Shown here piece by piece: positions 1 to 7,892 of a DNA stretch of 64,000 nucleotides. A model generated the notes under the pieces. It saw nothing but the letters and a program-made list of their open reading frames with translations, was not told where the DNA came from and searched no databases. The position numbers and the translations under genes are program-made. Numbering within the stretch: the first letter of the stretch is position 1; each line of letters opens with the position of its first letter. Origin of the DNA: an uncultured Bacilli bacterium (lineage in GTDB: Bacteria > Bacillota_I > Bacilli_A > RF39 > UBA660); assembly GCA_934148015.1 (NCBI GenBank), contig CAKPCU010000001.1, positions 1 through 64,000 on the forward strand. Direction: 5' to 3'.

Positions 1-69
1 ACTAAACTTATAAATGGTTCTTTTTCCATTATTTCTCCAATATAAGATTATCAAGTTTAGTAGTTCCAT
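1..69 (-). CDS. 5' end of an unidentified gene, cut by window edge
   Basis: An ATG at 69 is preceded at 5 nt by an AGGAGG ribosome binding site (75-80), and the frame stays open to the window edge for 23 codons. A second candidate start (ATG at 29, GGAGA at 34-38) opens another frame beginning MEKEPFISL, so the true frame is not settled. Too little is visible to assign a function. The gene points away from the restriction-modification island and would lie downstream of it on the same strand. Confidence 0.4.
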   Translation of the reverse strand, partial: MELLNLIILYWRNNGKRTIYKFS

Positions 70-111
70 ATTATCCTCCTTTCTTTACCAGTCTTTTTAG
101 GAACACATAAA

Positions 112-193
112 AAGAACTGAACACATTAGTCCACAACAAAAATAAGGGAATATTTCCAATCTTTTTTGTTGGATTAATATGTATTCAGTTCTT
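112..193. repeat. long imperfect inverted repeat (hairpin)
   Basis: Two arms of about 30 nt (112-142 and about 162-193) are complementary: the left arm begins AAGAACTGAACACAT and the right arm ends ATGTATTCAGTTCTT, with a central loop of about 20 nt. No T-run follows on either strand, so it is not a classical terminator. The rest of 194-380 is AT-rich and shows no gene. It could be a structured RNA, a small non-autonomous element or an element end. Confidence 0.6.
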
Positions 194-380
194 CACTGAT
201 TAATTATCATACATTATTCTTTAATGTATAATAAAGCTATCTAATTTCTTTTTAATATTTACTATTTTATATTTATATATGTTTATATGTAATAGTCACA
301 TTCCCGTATGACTAGTTTAATTATAACATTAATTATTTAATTTTCAATATGTAATTGTTCGACAATGTTCTAATTATACC

Positions 381-2426
381 TTATTTTGTTTGCTTTAGTA
401 TTTCATCACATGCAATTACAATATAATTAGGAACACAATCATATTCGTATGGATCTAATTGATAAATAAAACTATTTTCTATATGATATGTTTCGTTAAT
501 AAACTTCATAATATTATTGTCGCTTCCATTTAGTGAAAAATAATCATTTATAATCCTAAATATTTCTATTTTTTCATAATTGCTTTTAGCATCAAAATAT
601 AATCTTTTCATTTCTTCAAAATCATTAAATTTATTACGAAAACTATCATAATCAAATTTTTCAATGTATAAGTTAATACTTGATAAACCGCTTTTAATCT
701 CCTTTTCAGACAGTTCCTTACCATTCAATTTAGTAATTTTGGAATTGTTATGAAATAAGTTTGATAAAATATCATAAGCACATTCATAATTATTTTGTAA
801 TTCAAATAACCTTCTACAATTGATTAATCTACTTAAAATGTTGGAATTGGCGTTCTTTGCTTTTTCTTCACATTGATCTATCACTGAATATAATTTATCA
901 TTAGTTATTATTTTTTCTTCTACTATATTATTATGATTTGATAAACAATATGCAACAACATTATTTGGAATAGTCCTATCCTTTTTATAAAAATTGATTA
1001 TAGGTTCTATATCATGTGAAAACATCAAAACTGTTTTATCCTTTAATGATTTTTCTCCCTTAAATAAATAGTGCATAATTCCATACTTTTTATTTGTGTC
1101 AAAAGAAGATACTGGATCATCCAGAATAACTAGTTCAGGTTTGTTTGCTAGGCAATCAAACAAAAATAATGCCAATGCGAAACAATTTTTTTCTCCCCAA
1201 CTTAAATGTGATTTAGGTTCTACAATTATATCAGAATTAATATATTTTAATCTAATTTTATCTCTAGTGATTTCTACTTCATAACTCATTCCTACTGACT
1301 TTAAAAATTCATTAATTTTATATTCATTTTCTCTAATATATCCTTTTATTTCAGTATTAAGTATACCTGTGGCCTTTTTTATATCAACAATATTTTCTAA
1401 AACTGCATCGATAGAATTATTAATCTCTTCAAATATTTTTTTCATACTATCAGAATTAAAATAAATTATACTATTGAAGTCAAATCTTAATTCATTTAAT
1501 GTTTTTTCAACATCGTCTAGTTTATTTATTGATAAATAAGATAAATTTTTTAAAAATTGTAATTTTTCTACTATTTTTGTAAATTCTAATTTAAATTCTA
1601 ATAATTCCTTTTTTGATTCATCACTTATTTTTTTAGGATCATTTAGTATGCTTTTTAATAACTCATCTTTTTTAGAGTTAGTAAAATCAGATAATTTTTC
1701 AACTAATTCACTAGTTATAGAAATATGTGTAACATCGGTTTTAACAAATAAATTATCAACCAAATTCTTTTCTTTAACTAAGTTTTTTATTTCAGTAGTA
1801 CAAAATGGGCAATGTTCTTCATAAAATTCAAATCCTTTAGTATACCAATCATACCATTTTATTTTTAAAGCGGAGTGTAAAAATGGGGAATATTTTTTTA
1901 TTTCTTCTGGAATATTAACAATTTTATTACCATTTGATAAAGATTTTACAACACCAGAATTTCCTAATTTATTATTAGAATTAATTTTAATTTCTTTATC
2001 AATTTGATTGTATATTGATATTAGTTCATCTATTTTTTCATTTGAATTAATGATAGTTTTAACCTTATCAAGTTTCTCATTTATTTCTGCAATTTTAGTA
2101 TCATATTCGGGAACTTTAGCAAATACTTCAAATGAATTTTCATGTATATTATCTTGTGATATAAATAAGTACTGATTTACATAGTCTTCATTATATATTA
2201 ATACCTTATTTATTTGTTTATCAATGTATGTTATAGACGGAATTACATCATCAGATGATTTAAAAGGTTTAAATAGACTTAAATCAGATTCTTTACCTTC
2301 TTTTATCACTTTAGAAATAGTAGATTTTCCGGTACCATTTATTCCATATTTAATATTTAATTTTCCTTCTTGTATTTCTAAATTACATTCTTTAATATTG
2401 TTACAATTTTCAATTTTTATTTTCAT
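381..2426 (-). CDS. AAA_13/RloC-like ABC-type ATPase with zinc hook
   Basis: Predicted 681-residue ATPase of the AAA_13/PrrC-RloC class. Seen: Walker A GINGTGKST (about residues 28-36), long helical segments interrupted by a CPFC zinc-hook motif (about 206-209), ABC signature LSWGEKN (about 408-414), Walker B LVILDDPVSSFD (about 432-443) and an SHD H-loop (about 470). The C-terminal 200 residues are helical and include an RRLFE followed by an FH, but the spacing does not clearly match the PrrC Arg-Glu-His anticodon-nuclease triad. Known: RloC proteins couple DNA-damage or restriction sensing to tRNA cleavage. The start is the ATG at 2426, 6 nt after AGGAGG (2433-2438). A longer reading frame upstream lacks a ribosome binding site and runs into the terminator. 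It is the last gene of the island operon. Confidence 0.8.
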   Translation of the reverse strand: MKIKIENCNNIKECNLEIQEGKLNIKYGINGTGKSTISKVIKEGKESDLSLFKPFKSSDDVIPSITYIDKQINKVLIYNEDYVNQYLFISQDNIHENSFEVFAKVPEYDTKIAEINEKLDKVKTIINSNEKIDELISIYNQIDKEIKINSNNKLGNSGVVKSLSNGNKIVNIPEEIKKYSPFLHSALKIKWYDWYTKGFEFYEEHCPFCTTEIKNLVKEKNLVDNLFVKTDVTHISITSELVEKLSDFTNSKKDELLKSILNDPKKISDESKKELLEFKLEFTKIVEKLQFLKNLSYLSINKLDDVEKTLNELRFDFNSIIYFNSDSMKKIFEEINNSIDAVLENIVDIKKATGILNTEIKGYIRENEYKINEFLKSVGMSYEVEITRDKIRLKYINSDIIVEPKSHLSWGEKNCFALALFLFDCLANKPELVILDDPVSSFDTNKKYGIMHYLFKGEKSLKDKTVLMFSHDIEPIINFYKKDRTIPNNVVAYCLSNHNNIVEEKIITNDKLYSVIDQCEEKAKNANSNILSRLINCRRLFELQNNYECAYDILSNLFHNNSKITKLNGKELSEKEIKSGLSSINLYIEKFDYDSFRNKFNDFEEMKRLYFDAKSNYEKIEIFRIINDYFSLNGSDNNIMKFINETYHIENSFIYQLDPYEYDCVPNYIVIACDEILKQTK

Positions 2427-2443
2427 TTTGCTCCTCCTAATGC

Positions 2444-2491
2444 AAAAAAGGCGCAATACAAAACTATAAAGCCTGTACTAGCGCCTTTTTT
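2444..2491 (-). terminator. intra-operon terminator/attenuator before the AAA_13 gene
   Basis: Perfect arms AAAAAAGGCGC and GCGCCTTTTTT flank a 26-nt loop. On the minus strand it follows the DUF4268 gene stop by about 30 nt, and its T-run ends only about 6 nt before the AGGAGG of the AAA_13 gene. Transcription from the restriction-modification promoter would therefore be largely stopped before the ATPase unless there is readthrough. No separate promoter is visible in the 30 nt after it. Confidence 0.8.
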
Positions 2492-2522
2492 CTTACTAAA
2501 TATAGTATATCATTAATTAATG

Positions 2523-3455
2523 TTATTTTAAATACTTTTTAAATGTATTCTTAAATAATTCAACATTATTGCTCATCCATTCGAATGCTTCATTCCAAGA
2601 TTCAGAATTAGGATCAACATCTATATTAGATACTAATTTAATTCTTGATGCTTTTTTACCCTCTAATGGCATCCATTTTAAATTTGATGATATCTTCTCA
2701 TTTATTTCTTCTTTATATTTTTCTAATAAATAATATAAATCTTTGTTATCATTTATATAAAGTTCACATGCAATTTCATGCTTTTTAGTATTATAAGTTA
2801 AGTCTAAATGGCAATCACTTCTACCTATAAAAATATTATACCAATGTTGTGGCAATGGTTTTATAAGTGAAAAATTAACTTTTTTATCTTCACAATAATT
2901 TTTAAAATCTTCCCAAAAATTTAATTGAATAGTTGAAGCATTACTCATATTTTTAGAAACGTTTTTTCTAATTGCTTTAGCCCAATTATTTGGTTTACTT
3001 ATAATTTGAAATTTAGGAGCAATTAAAGAATCACCGATTTTCCACAATTCAATTTGGACCAAGAATATATTAATATGCTCATCAGAGTGTTCATTTAACC
3101 AATCAACTGCTTGTTTATGTTCATCTCTAACATCCTTAACAATCCATATTTGTATATCAGCATCAAACCCTGCTGAATAAACTATCACTTTCCCTAAATG
3201 ATCATGGTTAGTCATTTCTAATTGATTTTCAATTATTATAGTTTTATCTGTTTCTTCTTCATGAGCTTTAATATCAACGTTATATCTTCCTGTTGATGCC
3301 TCGGTTTCATCTACAGTAATATTAAATCCAAGTTCTTCACTTAATAACTTAATATTACTTTCTTTTGCCAACCATTTTGTAAAATCAGTTGCTTCATTTT
3401 TCCAAACTTCTCTTAAATTTGTTATTTTTTCTAATTTTCCTAAATTATAGTTCAT
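2523..3455 (-). CDS. DUF4268-type PD-(D/E)XK nuclease-like protein
   Basis: 310-residue protein. The N-terminal half has a PD-(D/E)XK-like core: VDIKAH (Asp61), then the strand IIIENQLE (Glu76, with Gln78 in place of the usual Lys), followed by HDHLGKVIVYSAG and a strand IQIWIVK. The C-terminal half (about 180-310) resembles DUF4268, found in several restriction-associated proteins. Only 2 bp separate it from the specificity subunit, and a GGAGG ribosome binding site lies about 8 nt before the ATG, so it is translated within the operon. Inference: an accessory nuclease or a nuclease-fold regulator of the adjacent methylase. Catalytic competence with a Gln instead of Lys is untested. Confidence 0.75.
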   Translation of the reverse strand: MNYNLGKLEKITNLREVWKNEATDFTKWLAKESNIKLLSEELGFNITVDETEASTGRYNVDIKAHEEETDKTIIIENQLEMTNHDHLGKVIVYSAGFDADIQIWIVKDVRDEHKQAVDWLNEHSDEHINIFLVQIELWKIGDSLIAPKFQIISKPNNWAKAIRKNVSKNMSNASTIQLNFWEDFKNYCEDKKVNFSLIKPLPQHWYNIFIGRSDCHLDLTYNTKKHEIACELYINDNKDLYYLLEKYKEEINEKISSNLKWMPLEGKKASRIKLVSNIDVDPNSESWNEAFEWMSNNVELFKNTFKKYLK

Positions 3456-3457
3456 TT

Positions 3458-4558
3458 TTAATCCTCCAAAAATTGTATGTATCTTTTATATTGTTCAAGC
3501 ATTATATTTTTTATATATTGTTCCATATATTCATAATCCGGATTACCATTTGAATCTACTGGTAACATAAATCTAAAATTCTTTATTCTTGAATTGTTTA
3601 TAGAATATCCATGACCAAATCTGCTTCTTTGTTTTGTAATAGCAGATGCAACAAATATGGAGTTATATTTATTTAGTAATTTACATTTAGGATATAATGC
3701 AGTTACATGACTATCCAGCAACATTTTATAAGGTTGATAATAGGCGATTCCTGCGCCACCATCACCATCATTATTTATTGTAATACAACTACCATTAAAT
3801 ACACTCTTATTATTTTCTATAACAAACCCTTTATAGCCATTGTCTATCTTTTTAGCAGATACTAAAGGTATATCACCTTGTTCTAGGGATGACATATTAT
3901 TTTGATTTCCTTTTTGTATTTCAAATAAATCTGTTAGTTTAAAATCTTTCCAACTTTTTTCTTCTATTTCTTCTACTAATTTATACTGCATATTTGAAAT
4001 TTCTTTTTTTAAAAAATTTATACATTTTTCTTGAGTTGTATTCTTATTTATTTTAATATATTCTTCCATTGCTTGATAATCTGGATTACTATCCTTATCT
4101 ACGGGTAATAATATTTTCGATTTCACCATTCTTTTTGGTCGCCATTTACGAGAATATGTAAAACAAACTCTTTGTTTTTCAATAGCAGCAATTAAAAACA
4201 TAGCAAGTTCTTTGGTTAATTTATAATTCTTTAAGTAAAGTGGATTAACATCATGACTACAAGTAAATTTACTTTTTTGATAATAAGCATAACCAACAGA
4301 ACCATTATTTGTTACACAAATACAATTTCCACTAAATAATTTTTTTGAAATATCAACATTATTTTTATCACCAGTTTTCGATGATTTGTTAATGTTCTCC
4401 ACAGTGTAAAATTCTGTAACGCCATTATTAGAATCTGTTGCTCCTATGAAAGGTATATTTCCATTATCCTCTTGTTCTGGTTTTTTATTATAAAAACCAT
4501 TTTTTATTTCAAATATATCAGTAAAATTAAATTCCTTCCACTCTGTATTATTTATCAT
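3458..4558 (-). CDS. type I/IIB specificity subunit (HsdS/BcgIB-like)
   Basis: About 366 residues with two homologous halves, each a target-recognition domain starting with W-K-(E/D)-F-x-x-T-D-(I/L)-F-E-I and ending with a matching helix: SNPDYQAMEEYIK in half one and GNPDYEYMEQYIK in half two. This tandem layout is typical of S subunits that read a bipartite sequence. The start is taken at the ATG at 4558, which overlaps the methylase stop (11 bp) and follows GGTGAAG; an ATG at 4570 is also possible. It is expected to bind the nuclease-methylase encoded just upstream. The recognition sequence cannot be predicted by eye. Confidence 0.88.
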   Translation of the reverse strand: MINNTEWKEFNFTDIFEIKNGFYNKKPEQEDNGNIPFIGATDSNNGVTEFYTVENINKSSKTGDKNNVDISKKLFSGNCICVTNNGSVGYAYYQKSKFTCSHDVNPLYLKNYKLTKELAMFLIAAIEKQRVCFTYSRKWRPKRMVKSKILLPVDKDSNPDYQAMEEYIKINKNTTQEKCINFLKKEISNMQYKLVEEIEEKSWKDFKLTDLFEIQKGNQNNMSSLEQGDIPLVSAKKIDNGYKGFVIENNKSVFNGSCITINNDGDGGAGIAYYQPYKMLLDSHVTALYPKCKLLNKYNSIFVASAITKQRSRFGHGYSINNSRIKNFRFMLPVDSNGNPDYEYMEQYIKNIMLEQYKRYIQFLED

Positions 4559-6458
4559 TTTCTTCACCATTAAATAAATATTCTTTATTATGAGAAATCA
4601 TATTAAATTCAAATGTTAAATAATCTGCAATTTTATTTGAAATATCATCATAAGAAGGTAATTCATCATTAAAGTAATAAAAAGAATGTAACCACTCATC
4701 TTCATAATCAATAGTAGTTTTAACACAAAATTTTGATGATGCATCAATTCTGTCAAACCAAACATCTAATAAATGTTGTTTTCTATCAAGAGCTTGAGAA
4801 GTTTCAACTAAACCAACATGTTTTCTCACTTCATAACCGTCGTTAGTAAAATCTATAAATTTACATATTTTTTCTTTTGGATGTGGTATTCCTGTCGTGA
4901 AAACAGCAATACAAGGATCTGTTCCAACTCCATAAAAAGTATTATTATTTAAAGTTATAACGCCTTCTAAAGTATGATGTTTTAATATTGTCTTTTTTAG
5001 TTCTTCTTCGTATTTATATTTACCAGTCATTGAACTTTGAGGAACTATTACAATTACCTTACCTCCAACAACAATACTATTCAATAAATGTTCTATAAAA
5101 CTCAACTCACATAATTCTGGGGATTTTTTTCCTTGAGAATATGGTGGATTCATCATACCAATAGTTGAACCTTTTAGTTGTAGTTCACTAGATTTTTTAT
5201 TAAAAAAATCTTCATGTATTAAATTACTTTTACCATCGCCTCGTAAAATCATATTAGTAGTAGCAATAGTAAACATATATGCTTTTTGTTCTATACCATG
5301 TAATTGATATGTTTTAATGTGTCTTTTCTCTTCATCTGTTTTTGCTTTTTTTAACATTGAATGCATAGCAGAAATTAGAAAACCACCAGTACCACAACAA
5401 GGATCAAAAACAATATCGTCCGGTTTAATATCTATTAATTCCGTAAATAAATCACATATATGTTTTGGAGTTAATACAATTCCTAAAGATTGTCCATCAC
5501 CACCAGAATAACTCATAAATTCACCATAAAATCTTCCTAAATAATCCTCTGATGATTTATTGTACCTAATAGACATATATAATTTGTTGTATAAAAATTC
5601 TGTATAATATCTTAACGGAGTTTTACCTAAATTATTATTATATTCATTCAATTTAGGATTATCTTCTATCACTTTAAATTGTGTTATAAGTTTATCTTTT
5701 TTCGTTTCCGGTGCAACTCTAGATCTTCTTAAATTACTTTCTATTGCTTCCATAATTTTTCTACCATCACTCTTTGTTTCATCACAAGTTAATGAATTAA
5801 TAGAAAAATTACCATACTCAATTTCTCTTAATGCTAACAAAATACCACTTACAACTAAAGGTTTTTCTTGTTCTCCTAAATTACCATAGTTTCTTAAATA
5901 CTCATGTAATTCTTTTGCATCGTTTAATAAATCATTAGTAGTTTTTTCTTCATCAGTATTTTCTTTTAAAATTTCACGAATGTAATATTCATCTATATTT
6001 TCTTCATTAAACGATATAAAACTTTCAACTTCTGGTAAATCTATAAAGTATTCTCTTCCATCTAAATATATTGGTTTTATAATATGATTCTTTTCATTGC
6101 CGCTTATACCAAACGCTATCGCTTTCTTGTAGTTAGTATTTTCTAAAATATGTTTAGCATAAAAATAAGCACCATTTAAAGCATAATCAGTAATTGCATT
6201 TGTACTAAAATCTAAAATACCATCTTCACTATATTTTACCTGTTTATCAGTAGAATACTTATCTTCAATTACTAAAACAAAATCTTTTACAATCCCTACG
6301 TATTCTGGGAATCCAACATTACCAGTTCCTTTTTTTGATGCTGTTTTTAAAGCATTATCTATTTCTATTATTTTACTACCTTGTGGATCTAAATTTATAT
6401 TTGCTTCCTTTAATAAATCGTAAACCCATAAATCTGTATTTATTTCCTTTTTCGCCAT
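4548..6458 (-). CDS. nuclease-methylase fusion (HsdM/BcgIA-like N6-adenine MTase)
   Basis: 636 residues. The C-terminal two thirds is an HsdM-type N6-adenine methyltransferase: SAM motif I DPCCGTGGFL (352-361) and catalytic NPPY (437-440). The N-terminal about 150 residues look like a PD-(D/E)XK nuclease domain of the HsdR-N/type IIG kind: GFPEYVG (Glu52) followed by VLVIEDKY (Glu65, Lys67). One polypeptide would thus carry cleavage and methylation, with specificity from the adjacent S subunit. That matches the BcgI (type IIB) arrangement, whose A and B subunits are, from memory, of about this size. No hsdR gene is present in the window. An AAGGAG ribosome binding site lies inside the end of the RHH gene upstream. 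Confidence 0.85.
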   Translation of the reverse strand: MAKKEINTDLWVYDLLKEANINLDPQGSKIIEIDNALKTASKKGTGNVGFPEYVGIVKDFVLVIEDKYSTDKQVKYSEDGILDFSTNAITDYALNGAYFYAKHILENTNYKKAIAFGISGNEKNHIIKPIYLDGREYFIDLPEVESFISFNEENIDEYYIREILKENTDEEKTTNDLLNDAKELHEYLRNYGNLGEQEKPLVVSGILLALREIEYGNFSINSLTCDETKSDGRKIMEAIESNLRRSRVAPETKKDKLITQFKVIEDNPKLNEYNNNLGKTPLRYYTEFLYNKLYMSIRYNKSSEDYLGRFYGEFMSYSGGDGQSLGIVLTPKHICDLFTELIDIKPDDIVFDPCCGTGGFLISAMHSMLKKAKTDEEKRHIKTYQLHGIEQKAYMFTIATTNMILRGDGKSNLIHEDFFNKKSSELQLKGSTIGMMNPPYSQGKKSPELCELSFIEHLLNSIVVGGKVIVIVPQSSMTGKYKYEEELKKTILKHHTLEGVITLNNNTFYGVGTDPCIAVFTTGIPHPKEKICKFIDFTNDGYEVRKHVGLVETSQALDRKQHLLDVWFDRIDASSKFCVKTTIDYEDEWLHSFYYFNDELPSYDDISNKIADYLTFEFNMISHNKEYLFNGEENDK

Positions 6459-6459
6459 A

Positions 6460-6630
6460 CTACTTTAACTCCTTCTTTAATTTTTCTTCTATAGCTTCAA
6501 TAACAAATTTATTTATACTATAACCTCGTTCTTTATCCTTTTTATTGTTAACTATATTTCTAATCTTTTTATATAATTCGTTAGACATTCTTAAAGGTAT
6601 CGGAACTCTTTCTTCTTTCTTTGCGTCCAT
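6460..6630 (-). CDS. small ribbon-helix-helix (Arc/CopG-like) regulator
   Basis: A 56-residue protein beginning MDAKKEERVPIPLRMSNEL. The pattern of a short basic/hydrophobic strand (RVPIPLRM) followed by two helices (ELYKKIRNIVNNKK, SINKFVIEAIEEKLKK) fits a ribbon-helix-helix DNA-binding protein. An AGAGGG ribosome binding site precedes the ATG, and the stop lies 1 bp from the methylase ATG. It is the first gene of the operon and sits 18 bp below a perfect palindrome, so it is probably an autoregulator or controller protein for the restriction-modification genes. A role as an antitoxin-like protein is less likely because no small toxin is adjacent. Confidence 0.75.
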   Translation of the reverse strand: MDAKKEERVPIPLRMSNELYKKIRNIVNNKKDKERGYSINKFVIEAIEEKLKKELK

Positions 6631-6648
6631 ATTATCCCTCTTTATTTA

Positions 6649-6680
6649 TGATATCATTATATCTTGATATAATGATATCA
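6649..6680. promoter_or_regulatory. perfect palindrome, likely operator of the RHH gene
   Basis: Arms TGATATCATTATATC (6649-6663) and GATATAATGATATCA (6666-6680) are exact reverse complements separated by 2 nt. The minus-strand arm contains TATAAT, a plausible -10 box. The site lies just upstream of the RHH gene ribosome binding site, the expected place for an autorepressor operator. No convincing -35 box is seen. Confidence 0.7.
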
Positions 6681-6699
6681 CTTTATGTAAAATTAATCA

Positions 6700-6777
6700 A
6701 GGGTTTGGGACATTTCCCACATACGAATTTCGTACGGGAGTACAAATTCAGTGCTGGCTAGACAATAAACATACTCC
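6700..6777. other. GC-richer non-genic patch beside the mobile-element genes
   Basis: This stretch is clearly less AT-rich than its surroundings and contains short self-complementary pieces (TACGAAATTCGTA; GGGA/TCCC). Two plus-strand frames are open through it without a usable start. It may be an element end or a conserved structured segment. I cannot name it. Confidence 0.3.
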
Positions 6778-6788
6778 TACAAACTAAA

Positions 6789-6812
6789 AACACTACCATT
6801 TCTGATAGTGTT
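6789..6812 (-). terminator. Rho-independent terminator after the TnpV operon
   Basis: On the minus strand AACACTA and TAGTGTT form a stem with a loop of about 10 nt, followed by a T-rich tail. It lies 8 bp after the stop of the gene ending at 6820. Confidence 0.75.
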
Positions 6813-6819
6813 AATTTCT

Positions 6820-7119
6820 TTAGTAATATCTTTTTAATATTAATGGATTAGTATTTCTTACTACTAAATTATATTTAATTTTTAATATTTCTTTTACCCT
6901 AGGTATAAGTTTATTCATATCACATCTACAATTAAATACATCTACTGCAGAGTTAATATGATTCCTTAAAGGACAATCTGATAAACAATGTCTACTATAT
7001 TCATTTGCTAAATAAAAGGCTACTAAATCTGGTATAACATAATTATTCAAATAATCATTAACATTGTTATAAAAAGGTAAATATATTTCTTCAAATTCTT
7101 TATCAGTTATATCACACAT
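6820..7119 (-). CDS. hypothetical protein, partner of TnpV gene
   Basis: 99 residues, not recognised. The middle carries a cysteine cluster: CLSDC, then after about 16 residues CRC, which could bind a metal. The start overlaps the 3' end of the TnpV gene by 8 bp, so the two are co-transcribed and probably translationally coupled, and a terminator follows. It is probably a cargo or accessory gene of the mobile element. No catalytic motif is visible. Confidence 0.6.
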   Translation of the reverse strand: MCDITDKEFEEIYLPFYNNVNDYLNNYVIPDLVAFYLANEYSRHCLSDCPLRNHINSAVDVFNCRCDMNKLIPRVKEILKIKYNLVVRNTNPLILKRYY

Positions 7120-7462
7120 AGATATATTCCTTTAAAATAATTTCTTCTACTCTATTTTTTATATTATTCATTTTACCTATCCATAACATTTGATTATTAC
7201 TTTTTAATTCTTCAGTAATATTTTCTTTTTCAGCATGTTCTTTAATTAAATTTTGTTCTTTATCAATAAGTGTAATATCAATATCACACAAATACTCATT
7301 CAACTTATCTTTCATAAGTAGTTCAGTATATAGTCCTCTTTTATTCTTCTTTAAATGCTCTAATTTAAGTAATCCATACTTTCCTATATTAAATCTTTCT
7401 TTATCTTCTAATTTTAAATTTGGTAATAAATAATCACCAACTTTTGTGTAACTAATATTCAT
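7112..7462 (-). CDS. tnpV: TnpV-family transposon-encoded protein
   Basis: 116 residues with the layout of TnpV proteins found in Tn4451/Tn5397-type elements of gut Bacillota. It begins MNISYTKVGDYLLPNL, has a central IGKYG-LKLEHLKK block, and ends with the NNQMLWIGKMNNIKNRVEEII helix region. The function of TnpV is unknown and it is not itself the recombinase. No serine recombinase or transposase is present in this window, so the element is either partial or extends beyond the left edge. The gene starts about 40 bp downstream of a truncated amidase gene, which suggests an insertion junction. Confidence 0.8.
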   Translation of the reverse strand: MNISYTKVGDYLLPNLKLEDKERFNIGKYGLLKLEHLKKNKRGLYTELLMKDKLNEYLCDIDITLIDKEQNLIKEHAEKENITEELKSNNQMLWIGKMNNIKNRVEEIILKEYIYV

Positions 7463-7504
7463 AACATTTCTCCATTTCTTTTCATATTTATTTGGCTTTA
7501 ATTG

Positions 7505-7783
7505 TTATACATTCGTTACACTTTGACTATCGCCACCTCCCGCATTTAAGTGATTAGATATAACTATATCATCACTACTTGTAATATTTGGCCTTATGGT
7601 ATTTATTCTATCTGCTGGATTTAAAGTAACATCCTCTGTTCTTGTTATAACTGTAGGAATCCCCAAATCATTAAATCTATCATACATATATTTTGCCATT
7701 TTAAGAGTATAATCTTTTTCTATTATATCGCCGCTTGATGCTCCAGGATCTGTTCCACCATGTCCTGCATCTACTATAATCAT
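7505..7783 (-). pseudogene. truncated N-acetylmuramoyl-L-alanine amidase (Amidase_3)
   Basis: 92 residues match only the first half of an Amidase_3/CwlD-type zinc amidase. Present are DAGHGGTDPGA (first His ligand), IIEKDYTL (Glu ligand), VITRTED and the ISNHLNAGGGD segment (second His). The remaining about 90 residues, including the C-terminal catalytic Glu region, are missing: after GGGDS the frame ends in SQSVTNV. The ribosome binding site AAAGGTG and start are intact. The loss of the 3' half right beside TnpV points to disruption by element insertion or deletion. Confidence 0.8.
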
Positions 7784-7857
7784 GCAATCACACCTTTCAA
7801 AGTATTGTATGATATACCCATAATTATGTGATATTTATTTAATATTTTAATGTATAT

Positions 7858-7882
7858 AAAAAAGCCAAAATAAATGGCTTTT
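7858..7882 (-). terminator. Rho-independent terminator
   Basis: On the minus strand AAAAGCCA and TGGCTTTTT form a stem with a short loop ending in a T-run. It lies 11 bp after the stop of the gene ending at 7893. Confidence 0.85.
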
Positions 7883-7892
7883 AAAAATAATA

